Source: CBDFKQ01 sp965248855 (GTDB taxonomy: Bacteria > Bacteroidota > Bacteroidia > Cytophagales > 172606-1). Taken from it: a DNA stretch of 64,000 bases. The position numbers and the translations under genes were made by a program. Below the pieces are notes generated by a model, which worked only from the letters and a program-made list of their open reading frames with translations, searched no databases and was not told the origin of the DNA. Shown one piece after another: positions 8,188-17,234 of the stretch; within the stretch, counting starts at the first letter, position 1; every line of letters begins with the position of its first letter. The DNA lies in assembly GCA_965248855.1 (NCBI GenBank), contig CBDFKQ010000026.1, forward strand, positions 84,375-148,374, read 5' to 3'.

Positions 8188-9570
8188 ATGGATCTTCAAC
8201 AATTAAAATACATTTACTTTCTCGGTATTGGTGGTATCGGGATGAGTGCACTTGCACGTTGGTTTAAGGCAAACGGTTATGAAGTTGGAGGATATGATTT
8301 AACCCCGACAAGCTTAACAACACAACTTGAAGAAGAAAAAATTTCATTACATTTTGATGATAATATTAATTTAATCCCAAATGAATTTTTATCAGATAAA
8401 TCTAAAACCCTGATTGTTTATACACCCGCTGTTCCAAAAAATCATTCGGAATTAAATTATTTTCAATCAAATGGCTTTGAAGTAAAAAAACGATCGGCGG
8501 TTTTGGGTTTCCTCACTCAAAATTTATTTACCATCGCTGTAGCCGGTACACATGGCAAAACTACTACATCATCAATGGTTGCGCACATTCTCAAATATGC
8601 AAATAAAAATATAACAGCTTTTTTAGGCGGGATTACACAAAATTATGGCTCAAACATGCTTGTTAATAAAAATGGGCTTAATGATGTGATGGTTGTTGCA
8701 GAAGCAGATGAATATGACCGTTCTTTTCTCACCTTATATCCCAACCTTGCTATTATTACTTCAATTGATCCTGATCACTTGGATATTTATGGAAATTTTG
8801 AAGAAATTCAAAAATCTTTTCTGGATTTCATTTCCCAAATAAAAAAAGGCGGAAAATTATTTATTAAAAAAGGTTTAAATATCGTTCCCATAAACAATGA
8901 AATAGAAATTTTTGAATACAGTATTGAAGAGGATGCACCTTTTAAAGCTGAAAACATCCGAACAGATAACGGACAGTTTACTTTTGATTTTATTTATAAA
9001 TCCGGATCAATAAAAAACATTGCCTTAGGGGTTCCCGGCTTTCATAATATTGAAAATGCAACTGCGGCCATTTCCATTGCCCTATCAGTGGGGATTGATG
9101 AGGAAACTATAAAAAATGCCTTAACAGAATTTCGGGGAGTAAAACGCAGGTTTGATTATATTATTAAAACTGAAAATAAAATTTATATAGACGATTATGC
9201 ACATCACCCGGCGGAGATTGAAGCATTTTTAAAGTCTGTTAAAGCATTATATCCAACCAGAAAGATTACTGCCATTTTTCAACCTCATTTATTTACCAGA
9301 ACGAGGGATTTTGCACCTGCATTTTCAGAAAGTTTAAGCATTGCAGACGCATTGATTTTATTGGATATTTATCCTGCAAGAGAAATGCCCATTGAAGGAG
9401 TAACTTCTGAAATTATTTTCAAAAATGTAACTTTAAAAAACAAAGTTTTAATCAATAAAAACGACTTGATAAAAACGCTTAAAGAAAGTGATATTGATGT
9501 GTTAGTTACAATTGGGGCCGGGGATATTGATAAGTATATCTCTGAAATTAAAGCACTTATAATGAGTTAA
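8188..9570 (+). CDS. murC: UDP-N-acetylmuramate--L-alanine ligase
   Basis: 460 residues, full family length. It adds L-alanine to UDP-MurNAc with ATP in peptidoglycan precursor synthesis, in the cytosol. The N-terminal nucleotide-sugar loop GIGGIGMSALA (13-23) distinguishes it from Mpl. The ATP P-loop is GTHGKTTTS (120-128), and the DEYDRSF and DPDHLDIYGN blocks of Mur ligases follow. The C-terminal domain has YAHHPAEI and QPHLFTRTRDF. In most genomes murC lies in the dcw division cluster next to murG and ftsQ; here its neighbours are the Cdd1 gene and a decayed gene, so it stands alone. Confidence 0.93.
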   Translation: MDLQQLKYIYFLGIGGIGMSALARWFKANGYEVGGYDLTPTSLTTQLEEEKISLHFDDNINLIPNEFLSDKSKTLIVYTPAVPKNHSELNYFQSNGFEVKKRSAVLGFLTQNLFTIAVAGTHGKTTTSSMVAHILKYANKNITAFLGGITQNYGSNMLVNKNGLNDVMVVAEADEYDRSFLTLYPNLAIITSIDPDHLDIYGNFEEIQKSFLDFISQIKKGGKLFIKKGLNIVPINNEIEIFEYSIEEDAPFKAENIRTDNGQFTFDFIYKSGSIKNIALGVPGFHNIENATAAISIALSVGIDEETIKNALTEFRGVKRRFDYIIKTENKIYIDDYAHHPAEIEAFLKSVKALYPTRKITAIFQPHLFTRTRDFAPAFSESLSIADALILLDIYPAREMPIEGVTSEIIFKNVTLKNKVLINKNDLIKTLKESDIDVLVTIGAGDIDKYISEIKALIMS

Positions 9571-9579
9571 GTATCCCTC

Positions 9580-9779
9580 TTATGAAGCCATTTTGAGATG
9601 TTCTTTCAAAAAAGTTTTTATGGATTGGTTGACAGGGTTTTCTTCTTTAACTTGCCTGAACCTCTCCAATAATTCAAAAATACTTTCTTTGTACAGTTCG
9701 ATTTTGTTTAACTCTACCAATGCAAAACCTTGTTAATGGTTTCTACAAAAGAACCTATCGCTTTTCTGTAAGCCAACTT
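9580..9779 (-). pseudogene. Remnant of an unidentified protein-coding gene
   Basis: The minus strand carries a coding-looking C-terminal fragment ending in TAA at 9580: GFALVELNKIELYKES, then a helical ELLERFRQVKEENPVN and FLKEHLKMAS. Directly upstream, in another frame, lies KLAYRKAIGSFVETIN, which runs naturally into QGFALVELNK if one frame change near 9735 is assumed. I do not recognise the parent; a mobile-element or other accessory protein is possible. No upstream part survives that I can read. Confidence 0.4.
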
Positions 9780-9901
9780 TTAAGCGCATATTTTATAGAA
9801 GTTTATCAGGTTGCCTCATAATGGAAAGATCGTTATTTGTTGATCGTTTGCATTACCCTTTTTTATTCCTAATGGTCTATTAATTCTATTTTATAATTAG
9901 T

Positions 9902-9970
9902 TTATGTAAATCAATCAATAGAGCTTATGTAAATCTATCAATAGAAGTTATGTAAATCGATCAATAGCTA
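9902..9970 (+). repeat. Three tandem copies of a 23-bp repeat
   Basis: Copies at 9902-9924, 9925-9947 and 9948-9970 share the consensus TTATGTAAATCNATCAATAG plus three variable bases. The variable base in the middle is A, T and G in the three copies. The array ends two bases before a TACCTTTG -7 element and replaces the usual TTTG -33 box, so it looks like a binding-site array. There are no spacers, so it is not a CRISPR. Confidence 0.9.
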
Positions 9971-9979
9971 TTACCTTTG
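9948..9979 (+). promoter_or_regulatory. Promoter of the DUF4143 ATPase gene with repeat-covered -33 region
   Basis: TACCTTTG at 9972-9979 is a perfect Bacteroidota -7 element, 21 bases before the ATG at 10001. The place where the TTTG -33 box should be reads TTAT, the first bases of the third 23-bp repeat. This suggests a promoter that depends on, or is blocked by, a protein binding the repeats. Confidence 0.55.
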
Positions 9980-10000
9980 AATAAAATTTAATATTGAAAA

Positions 10001-11173
10001 ATGTCTGATTTTATCTCAAGGCAAATTGCTGCAATTATTCAAAAGCAGAAATCAAAATTCCCAATACTGGCTATTACTGGACCAAGGCAATCCGGAAAAA
10101 CAACTTTAATAAGAAATTTATTTAACGATTATAAATACTTATCCCTCGAAAACCCTGATACGAGAGAATTTGCAACTTCCGACCCTGTAGGTTTTTTAAA
10201 CAAATACGATCAAAAAATAATTTTGGATGAAGTACAAAAAGTACCTGCATTGTTTTCTTATATCCAAGGTAGAGTTGATGAATCTCAAATGATGGGTCAA
10301 TATATTTTGTCAGGTTCACAAAATTTTCACTTATTAAATAATATAACCCAATCACTGGCAGGCAGAGTGGCCTTATTTAAATTATTACCTTTTGATTTTT
10401 TGGAATTAAAGGTTGAAAATGCGCTTGAAGGTCAGTTTGTAGATGTAGCATTAAAAGGTTTTTATCCCGCTATTTATGTTAGAGAAATTAACCCCATTGT
10501 ATTTTACTCTAATTACATTCAGACTTATTTAGAAAAAGATGTAACAGAATTACTTAATATTAAAGATTTAAAATTATTCAGGGTATTTATAAGCTTATGT
10601 GCAGGCAGGGCAGGGCAACTATTAAATATTAGCGGATTGGCAAGTGATTGCGGGGTTTCGATAAATACAGCAAAGGCATGGTTATCAATTTTGGAAAGCA
10701 GTTATGTTATTTTTTTATTACAACCTTATTATCAAAATTTTAACAAAAGGATCATTAAAAGCCCTAAACTGTATTTCTATGACACAGGGCTGTTAAATTT
10801 TTTACTGGGAATAAGATCTTCAAATGACCTTGAAAATGATAATAAAATAAAGGGTCATGTTTTTGAAAACATGATTATTGCAGAGTATTATAAACAAAAT
10901 TACCATCAATACCTTCACAGAGAATATTTTTTTTGGCAGGATAGCAATGCTCATGAAATAGATTTGCTTTATAAAAATGGAAATGATTTATCTGTTTTTG
11001 AAATTAAATCAGGCCAAACTGTAAGCAGTGCCTACTTTAAAGAACTTGACCGTTTTGAGGAAATCTCAAGCCCGGCTAGAATAAATAAAAATTTAATTTA
11101 TGGAGGAACGGAAAATGAAAAAAGAACTAATTATAATGTTTTAAGCTGGAAAAATATTTCTGATAAATATTGA
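10001..11173 (+). CDS. AAA ATPase with DUF4143 C-terminal domain
   Basis: 390 residues. The N-terminal AAA_14 domain has Walker A GPRQSGKTT (27-35) and Walker B KIILDEVQ (72-79), then the sensor strand YILSGSQNF. A winged-helix-like middle (LLNISGLASDCGVSINTAKAWL) follows, and DUF4143 is at about 210-370 with HVFENMIIAEYYK, NAHEIDLLY and VFEIKSGQ. The last three resemble the E...D...ExK core of PD-(D/E)XK nucleases, which has been noted for this family. Cellular function of the family is poorly defined. It is a single-gene unit, convergent with the NlpC/P60 gene and fronted by a three-copy repeat array. A sporadic accessory gene is likely. Confidence 0.88.
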   Translation: MSDFISRQIAAIIQKQKSKFPILAITGPRQSGKTTLIRNLFNDYKYLSLENPDTREFATSDPVGFLNKYDQKIILDEVQKVPALFSYIQGRVDESQMMGQYILSGSQNFHLLNNITQSLAGRVALFKLLPFDFLELKVENALEGQFVDVALKGFYPAIYVREINPIVFYSNYIQTYLEKDVTELLNIKDLKLFRVFISLCAGRAGQLLNISGLASDCGVSINTAKAWLSILESSYVIFLLQPYYQNFNKRIIKSPKLYFYDTGLLNFLLGIRSSNDLENDNKIKGHVFENMIIAEYYKQNYHQYLHREYFFWQDSNAHEIDLLYKNGNDLSVFEIKSGQTVSSAYFKELDRFEEISSPARINKNLIYGGTENEKRTNYNVLSWKNISDKY

Positions 11174-11204
11174 TAAACTTTATCTTCTCTATTTTAATAC
11201 ATCT

Positions 11205-11801
11205 TCAATTCACATCCGGTCGCGAAGCTTTGATATAAATTTTATGATAATATTCTGAAAATAAGTTGCTTTCTATTACACCTTTACTGGTGCTTGCATG
11301 GATGAATAATATTTCATTGCTGCTTTTTACATTGGTAACAATACCAACATGTGTTATTTTTTTGCTCCCTTTTTTTGCACCAAAAAAAACTAAGTCACCC
11401 GGTTTTAATTCATCAATGCTGATTCTTTCTCCAACATCAGCCTGATCTCCTGCAACCCTTGGTAATGAAACGCCAATTGATTTGTAAGCCTGAAAAGCTA
11501 AGCCGGAGCAGTCTGTACCTCTTTTAGAGCTTCCTCCATATTGATAGGGTGTGCCTAAATATGATTTTGCAGTCTTAATTACTTTATCGGCAGCTGCTTT
11601 GCCTTTTAATTTAGGTGCGCTTGACTCTTCGTCATCTTTTTTTGTAATTTTTTTATTTTCTGTTTTTTTTGGTTTTGAAGAGTGGTGGCGGGAGTGTTTT
11701 CTGCTTTGTTTTTGTTTGGCACTTCTACAGGAATAGAATGAGCTGCTTAAAAGAAACAGAAATATAAAAATGTGAAAAATATTTTTTTTAGATTTACCCA
11801 A
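11205..11801 (-). CDS. NlpC/P60-family peptidoglycan endopeptidase, lipoprotein
   Basis: 198 residues. A hydrophobic leader ends at Cys25 (SFYSC), a fair lipobox, followed by a long Lys/Ser/His-rich linker (26-65) that should span the space to the wall. The C-terminal NlpC/P60 domain has the Cys-His-His triad: C98 in GTDCSGL, H151 in KITHVGIV and H168 in FIHAST. The domain cleaves D-Glu-meso-DAP bonds in stem peptides. It is convergent with the DUF4143 ATPase and divergent from the FAD oxidase, so it is transcribed alone. Confidence 0.92.
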   Translation of the reverse strand: MGKSKKNIFHIFIFLFLLSSSFYSCRSAKQKQSRKHSRHHSSKPKKTENKKITKKDDEESSAPKLKGKAAADKVIKTAKSYLGTPYQYGGSSKRGTDCSGLAFQAYKSIGVSLPRVAGDQADVGERISIDELKPGDLVFFGAKKGSKKITHVGIVTNVKSSNEILFIHASTSKGVIESNLFSEYYHKIYIKASRPDVN

Positions 11802-11855
11802 AGGCTATTTCTTGAATTTAAACAAATTTAATAATTTATTTTTCTTACAAACAAT

Positions 11856-13256
11856 ATGAATACGAATGTGCCGATTGAAAGTTTGACTGATGCGATGAAA
11901 AACATAGTGGGCAATGATTTTGTTTTTTCTGATAATGAAACCCTAAGCATTTTCTCGCGCGATGAAACAGAAGATCTTTCATTTTTACCGGATATAGTTG
12001 TAAAACCTTTAAATGTTAAAGAAATAAGCAAAATATTAAGTTATTGTAATAAAAATTTTATTCCTGTCACAGTTCGCGGAGCGGGAACAGGTTTAAGTGG
12101 CTCCGCTTTGCCTGTAAACAAAGGCATTGCCCTTTCAACAGAACGATTAAATAAAATAATTAGTATTGATGAAAAGAATTACCAGGCCACTGTTGAGCCG
12201 GGAGTTATTACAGAAGTATTTCAAAATGCAGTGATGGAAAAAGGATTGTTTTATCCTGTAGATCCATCAAGCAAAGGAAGTTGTACGTTGGGTGGCAATC
12301 TTGCATTGTCTTCAGGCGGACCAAGGGCGGTAAAATATGGAACCACACGCGAAAATGTATTAAACCTCGAAGTAGTGCTTGCCAATGGTGAAATAATATG
12401 GACAGGTGCAAACGTTATTAAATATTCTACAGGTTATAACCTCACCCAATTAATGGTTGGCAGTGAAGGCACGTTAGGAATAATAACAAAAGCAGTATTC
12501 AAATTAAGATCCTTTCCCAAAAATAATCTTGTTTTGTTGATTCCTTTTGCATCTGCTGAACAAGCTTGCGAAGCAGTATCCGCAATTTTTATGGCCGGTA
12601 TTGTTCCATCCTGCCTTGAGTTTATGGAACGGGATGCTATTGATTGGGCTATAGATTATTTAGGGTCATCAATGATTATAGAAAAAAACATTCAAGCACA
12701 TTTACTTATTGAAATTGATGGCAATGAAATGGACGAACTGTACAAAGAGGCTGAAAAAATTTACGAAGTATTGGAAAAATATGAGATTGGCGAAGTATTA
12801 ATTGGTGAGACGGAAAAACAAAAAGACGAATTGTGGTTGTTGCGCCGAAAAGTACCGTATGCGGTAAGGCACAACTCTGTATATAAAGAAGAGGATACAG
12901 TTGTGCCTCGTGCACATCTTCCGCAATTGCTAAAAGGTATAAAAGAAATTGGCTTAAAATATGGTTTTAAATCGGTATGCTATGGCCATGCAGGTGACGG
13001 TAACCTTCATGTAAACATTATAAAAGGTAATTTAAATGATGAAGAATGGAATATAAAGTTACCCGAAGGAATTAAAGAATTATTTCATCTGGTTGTGGAG
13101 TTAGGCGGGACCATATCCGGTGAACATGGGATTGGTTATGTTCAAAAACCTTATATCCATATTGCTTTGTCGCAAATTAATATTGAATTGATGCGGGGGA
13201 TTAAAAAAGTTTTTGACCCGAACGGAATATTAAATCCGGGAAAAATATTTGAATAA
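11856..13256 (+). CDS. FAD-linked oxidase, GlcD / D-lactate dehydrogenase family
   Basis: 466 residues. The FAD_binding_4 (PCMH-type) domain shows VTVRGAGTGLSGSALP at about 71-87, SSKGSCTLGGNLALSSGG and the GTLGIITKA strand. The C-terminal FAD-oxidase_C domain has CYGHAGDGNLHVNI and GTISGEHGIGYVQK near the end. Family members oxidise 2-hydroxy acids such as D-lactate or glycolate and pass electrons on. No GlcE/GlcF or iron-sulfur partner lies beside it. It starts 54 bases from the divergent NlpC/P60 gene. Substrate cannot be read from the sequence. Confidence 0.9.
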   Translation: MNTNVPIESLTDAMKNIVGNDFVFSDNETLSIFSRDETEDLSFLPDIVVKPLNVKEISKILSYCNKNFIPVTVRGAGTGLSGSALPVNKGIALSTERLNKIISIDEKNYQATVEPGVITEVFQNAVMEKGLFYPVDPSSKGSCTLGGNLALSSGGPRAVKYGTTRENVLNLEVVLANGEIIWTGANVIKYSTGYNLTQLMVGSEGTLGIITKAVFKLRSFPKNNLVLLIPFASAEQACEAVSAIFMAGIVPSCLEFMERDAIDWAIDYLGSSMIIEKNIQAHLLIEIDGNEMDELYKEAEKIYEVLEKYEIGEVLIGETEKQKDELWLLRRKVPYAVRHNSVYKEEDTVVPRAHLPQLLKGIKEIGLKYGFKSVCYGHAGDGNLHVNIIKGNLNDEEWNIKLPEGIKELFHLVVELGGTISGEHGIGYVQKPYIHIALSQINIELMRGIKKVFDPNGILNPGKIFE

Positions 13257-13415
13257 CACTTATGATTTTCTCTTTTTAAATTTATTTTTTATTCTCTCAA
13301 TAAAAAAACAGTTTTAAAAATTAAAATACGATTTATGAATATAACGATATTGATAAACTCATATTTAATTTTATAGAAAATTAAAAAAATCTAAATCTCA
13401 TTGGAATGATTTTTT

Positions 13416-13423
13416 TAATTTTG
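13416..13423 (+). promoter_or_regulatory. -7 promoter element of the WG-repeat gene
   Basis: TAATTTTG matches the Bacteroidota -7 consensus TAnnTTTG and lies 22 bases before the ATG at 13446. A clear -33 TTTG at normal spacing is not seen. Confidence 0.45.
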
Positions 13424-13445
13424 GAGTCCGATTTTAAATTTTATT

Positions 13446-14585
13446 ATGAGAATATTTTTTATTGCATTTTTTTTAGTCCTTCAATACCCTATTTTTTCTC
13501 AAACAAAAACAAACTCTTTATACCCCTTTCAGGACGATAATTCGCTTTATGGTTTTAAAAATAGAAAAGGTAAATTACTTATTCCGGCTTCATTTCAAGT
13601 TGTTGGAGAGTTTATGAATAAATTTGGAATAGTTAAACAAGAGAACAAATGGGGTGTTATAAATGAAAAAGGCGACTTTGTTATACCAAATGAATATGAT
13701 ACAATAAGTTTTTCTTCAAACAACAATCTGTTTCTCATCGGCAAAATTAACATTCCGCCTGATTTTATGTCCATACATTTTAAAACAGAAATGTTTTTTG
13801 GCTTAGCGAGTGCCTCCGGAAAAACTATCATTCCTGTTCAGCTCGAAAAAATAACTCAAATAAGTAAAGATACTTTTAATTTAAAAAATTACGAACAATG
13901 GATTTTAAGAGGTTTCTCTCCGGATACTTCCATTTTTATAAAATCAAATACCGGCTTTATTGATAAAGAAGTTGAAGAAATAGAAATTGATAGCGTTCCT
14001 CTTCAATGGGATTGGCGCATACCTGTAAAGCCAAGGCGAACTTGGGGTTTTTTAGATTCTGCCGGTTTAATGCGGATCAGCAATCAATATGAAAATGTGA
14101 AAAGTTTTAGTGAAAACTTAGCCGCCATTAAATTTCAGGGTAAATGGGGTTTTATTGATAAATATGAAAATATTATAATTCAACCCAATTATGATTTTGT
14201 AAGCAGGTTTGAAAATGGAATAAGCATTGCAGAAAAAAAATCCAAATTCGGTTTATTAAACAAATTCGGAAAAGAGATTACTCCTTTTGTATTTAACGAA
14301 ATAATTGCCGGCCCTTCCGGTTTATATATCACTAAAAAAAATAATCGTGAAGGAATTATAAATAAAGAAGGAAAAGAAATACTGGCACCACGCTTTGAAA
14401 AGGTTTTTCCTCAGGAAGATCAAAAGATTATTGTTTTAAGATCAGGAAAAAAGGGTTTAATGAACGAGATCGGATCAATTATTTATCCGATTGAGTATGA
14501 TGATATTATTTACCTGCCTCTTGAAAAGAAATATCTTCTATTAAAAAAAAGCAGTAATTCGATTTTTGTTATAAAAAAGAACTAA
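13446..14585 (+). CDS. Exported WG-repeat protein
   Basis: 379 residues with a signal peptide (MRIFFIAFFLVLQYPIFSQ). From about residue 25 to the end it is built of WG repeats of 30-50 residues. Each has a [W/F]G[V/F/L] core and a following '..GK.IIP..Y..I' strand pair: KWGVINEKGDFVIPNEYD, FGLASASGKTIIP, KWGFIDKYENIIIQPNYD, FGLLNKFGKEITPF and GIINKEGKEILAP. At least seven are recognisable. WG repeats form a beta fold of unclear role; export suggests a periplasmic or surface job. It is a single gene. Confidence 0.85.
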   Translation: MRIFFIAFFLVLQYPIFSQTKTNSLYPFQDDNSLYGFKNRKGKLLIPASFQVVGEFMNKFGIVKQENKWGVINEKGDFVIPNEYDTISFSSNNNLFLIGKINIPPDFMSIHFKTEMFFGLASASGKTIIPVQLEKITQISKDTFNLKNYEQWILRGFSPDTSIFIKSNTGFIDKEVEEIEIDSVPLQWDWRIPVKPRRTWGFLDSAGLMRISNQYENVKSFSENLAAIKFQGKWGFIDKYENIIIQPNYDFVSRFENGISIAEKKSKFGLLNKFGKEITPFVFNEIIAGPSGLYITKKNNREGIINKEGKEILAPRFEKVFPQEDQKIIVLRSGKKGLMNEIGSIIYPIEYDDIIYLPLEKKYLLLKKSSNSIFVIKKN

Positions 14586-14633
14586 TGGAAATGGTTATGC
14601 GTTTTTAATTTATATGTTTAAACATTTAAAATT

Positions 14634-15493
14634 ATGAATAAAGGAATAGTTAAAATATTATCAGCCCAACCTCAAAATGTCGGTGATGGTTTTATTGGTA
14701 AAAATGCCTTTCATCCACAAAAATTTCTTTTGATTTTAGTCCATATTTATTATTAGATCATCATGGCCCTATGGTTGTGAAAAGTTCCGAAAAACAAAAA
14801 GGAGTTGACGAACACCCACATAGAGGTTTTGAAACTGTTACGGTTGTTTATCAAGGCGCATTAGAACATCGTGATTCGGCAGGTAATTCCGGAAAACTAT
14901 TTCCTGGAGATGTTCAATGGATGACGGCTGCTTCGGGCATAGTGCATGAAGAAAAGCATGAAAAAGAATTTTCAAAAAACAGTGGTATACTTGAGTTTGT
15001 TCAACTATGGGTAAACCTGCCGGCAAAATATAAAATGATTGCACCGCGATATCAGGAAATCAATGCGGAAAAATTTCCGTCTAAAATATTACAGGAAGGC
15101 GTAAAGCTTAGGGTTATGGCAGGTAATTTAATGGATTTGAATGGTTCGGCAGAAACCTACAGCAAAGTTATATTGGCAGATTTAGAATTGGAAGAAGGAG
15201 CCATTACCACTTTAAATTTTAGTGAAAATCTTAATATATCTGTTTATGTTTTAAATGGAGAATTAAAATTAAATAATACCAACACCATTAAAGCAGGGCA
15301 AATCGCTTTATTGGAACAAATTGGAAATGATTTACAAATTTCAGCCAATACAAAAGCTAAAATAATGATTATCGGAGGTGAGATCATCAACGAGCCCTTA
15401 GCTACACATGGCCCTTTTGTAATGAATACAAGAAAAGAATTAATGGAAGCTTTTGAAGATTTTCAGGCAGGTAAAATGGGCAGATTAAACTAA
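14634..15493 (+). pseudogene. Pirin-family protein, interrupted by a one-base frameshift
   Basis: The first frame from ATG 14634 reads as the pirin N-terminus (VKILSAQPQNVGDGFIGKNAFH) and stops at a TAG after 40 codons. The next frame, continuing at the A run 14719-14723, reads KISFDFSPYLLLDHHGPMV and runs to 15493. Together they make a normal ~285-residue pirin with HPHRGFETVT, GALEHRDSAGN and WMTAASGIVHEE, the cupin metal-site region. One A missing from the run explains the break. The intact downstream frame starts at an internal ATG/GTG but would lack the first strand block. This is either a genuine mutation or a homopolymer sequencing error. Confidence 0.85.
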
Positions 15494-15613
15494 GATATCA
15501 ATTTATATTAGAATCATTTTGTAATGAATAGGCATTTAAGTATTAATAATTTATTATAAAAAGAACAAAAAAGATATGAATAAAAGAAAGTTAGAGTTAG
15601 AAAGTGTAAGCCT

Positions 15614-15666
15614 GAAATTCCGGCGGGCGTGCGGTGGGTATGTGCGAGGATAGCTTTCGGAATTTC
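15614..15666. repeat. GC-rich hairpin of an intergenic palindromic element
   Basis: Perfect 9-bp arms GAAATTCCG (15614-15622) and CGGAATTTC (15658-15666) enclose a GC-rich loop in otherwise AT-rich DNA. Immediately beyond it lies the palindrome arm into which the IS110 element has inserted. I read it as part of the pre-existing intergenic element rather than of the IS. Confidence 0.5.
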
Positions 15667-15699
15667 TTGATTTTTTTGGTTACTTTTTTCATCAAGTAT

Positions 15700-15923
15700 C
15701 TAAACATTTGAAATTCTAAATCCCCTGAAGTAACTTGTCAAGCTAGCAGTGCCAAAGCAAAACCGTCTTTTTCAATGGTGTTATACGAACCCGCCATCAA
15801 GTTTGGTTATGTTCTTTTAATAGAAATCCATTTGGTGGCCAATAAATCAGGACCCCGTTTAAGAGCTTATAGGAATCTGGAAAGAACAAATGCACTGCTT
15901 TTTATACTTTAAATTTTAAAAGC
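15700..15923 (+). ncRNA. Candidate IS110 bridge (seek) RNA region
   Basis: IS110-group elements are known to encode a structured guide RNA in the longer non-coding end upstream of the transposase; this interval is that end. Two short matches support it. AAGTAACT at 15728-15735 is the exact complement of AGTTACTT at the right end of the element (17233-17240), as a donor-binding loop should be. CTTTTTCA at 15767-15774 resembles the left target arm CTTTTTTCA (15683-15691), as a target-binding loop should. RNA ends and folding were not computed. Confidence 0.4.
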
Positions 15924-17234
15924 ATGACACACAAAAAAGCATTTCCCATTATTTCTCCTAATGCTGCCGGGATTGACATTTCCAGTAAAGAGCATTTTGT
16001 AGCTGTAAACCCTGATTTATCAGAACCTATAAAAGCTTTTGGTGCTTTTACAGAAGATTTGGAAACCCTTGTAGCATGGTTAAAAGAATGCAAGGTAGAT
16101 ACAGTAGCCATGGAAGCCACTGGAATTTACTGGGTGAGTCTGTTTCTCATGATTCAGGAAGCAGGGATAGATGTATTGCTAGTTACAGCCAAACATGTAA
16201 AAAATGTAAAAGGTAAAAAGACTGACATTAGCGATGCAGAATGGATCAGGCAATTACATAGCTGCGGTTTATTGTCTTCCGGCTTTCAACCCGATGGCTT
16301 TACCAGAAAACTAAGAACCTATGTTCGTCATAGGAAAAATTTAATAGAAATGTCGGCTACTCATGTGCGCATGATGCAGAAAGCTTTTGAACAAATGAAT
16401 GTAAAACTTCAACATGTCATCGCAGACATTACCGGAAAATCAGGTAGAGAAATAATAGAAAGCATTCTAAAAGGCGAACGGGATGTGGAAAAACTAACAG
16501 CCTTGTGTGATAACCGCATCCGAAGAGAAAAGAAAGAATCAATAAAAAAATCGCTGAATGGAATTTGGAAGGAAGAACATCTTTTTGAACTGGAACAAAG
16601 TTATAATATGTATAAAACATACTGTGCAAGCATTATAGATTGCGATAAAAAGATAGAAGAACACTTAAAAACCTTAGTTAATGAAGAAGAATTAGAAGAA
16701 AAGAAACAAAATGGAAAGAGGAATAAAAATGACATAAATTTGGGAAATATCAATCTGGCTACGATAACAAGCGTGGATTTAACGGAGATATTTGGCATTA
16801 CCGATTCAAATGCGATAGGGATTATTAGTGAGATTGGACTTGATATGAGTAAGTGGCCCACGGTGAAACATTTTACATCCTGGCTCAACCTAGCCCCCAA
16901 TAATAAAATTTCAGGGGGAAAAATATTAAGCAGCAAAATCCCAAAAAAGAAGAATAGAGCTGGTCAGGTATTTAAATTGGCAGCTTATTCTATTCAAAGA
17001 AGTAATAACTGGCTATCACATTTCTATAAAAAAATAAAAAGCAAGAAAGGAACACCAAAAGCAATAGTAGCAACAGCAAGAAAAATAGCAGTAATCTTTT
17101 ATAAGATGTTGAAAGATAAAGTTAAATTTGAACCAATGCGAAATGAAGTATATGAAAAACAGTTTAAAGAAAAGCAAATTAACAGATTGAACAAGCAAGC
17201 AAAGGCACTTGGCTTACAGCTAGTTAGAGTCTAG
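15924..17234 (+). CDS. IS110-family transposase (DEDD recombinase)
   Basis: 436 residues, intact. The N-terminal RuvC-like DEDD domain has D18 (AGIDISSKEH), E64 (AMEATGIYW) and D101/D104 (KKTDISDAEW). A helical middle with a Lys/Glu-rich insert follows. The C-terminal Tnp_20 domain has the helix-hairpin-helix region ITSVDLTEIFGITDSNAIG, LNLAPNNKISGGK with the likely catalytic serine S330, then KKKNRAGQVFKLAAYSIQRS. The family inserts using a bridge RNA and without classical inverted repeats. It is 100 residues longer than the shortest family members, mostly through the charged insert. No frame break is visible, so the element may be active. Confidence 0.95.
   Translation: MTHKKAFPIISPNAAGIDISSKEHFVAVNPDLSEPIKAFGAFTEDLETLVAWLKECKVDTVAMEATGIYWVSLFLMIQEAGIDVLLVTAKHVKNVKGKKTDISDAEWIRQLHSCGLLSSGFQPDGFTRKLRTYVRHRKNLIEMSATHVRMMQKAFEQMNVKLQHVIADITGKSGREIIESILKGERDVEKLTALCDNRIRREKKESIKKSLNGIWKEEHLFELEQSYNMYKTYCASIIDCDKKIEEHLKTLVNEEELEEKKQNGKRNKNDINLGNINLATITSVDLTEIFGITDSNAIGIISEIGLDMSKWPTVKHFTSWLNLAPNNKISGGKILSSKIPKKKNRAGQVFKLAAYSIQRSNNWLSHFYKKIKSKKGTPKAIVATARKIAVIFYKMLKDKVKFEPMRNEVYEKQFKEKQINRLNKQAKALGLQLVRV

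Noticed and set aside
9902..9970. Three direct repeats as a short CRISPR array
   Set aside because: Copies are directly adjacent without spacers, and no cas genes are present.
14716..14726. Programmed -1 frameshift in the pirin gene
   Set aside because: The sequence CCACAAAAATTTC lacks a proper X XXY YYZ slippery heptamer in the required phase, and pirins are not known to use frameshifting.
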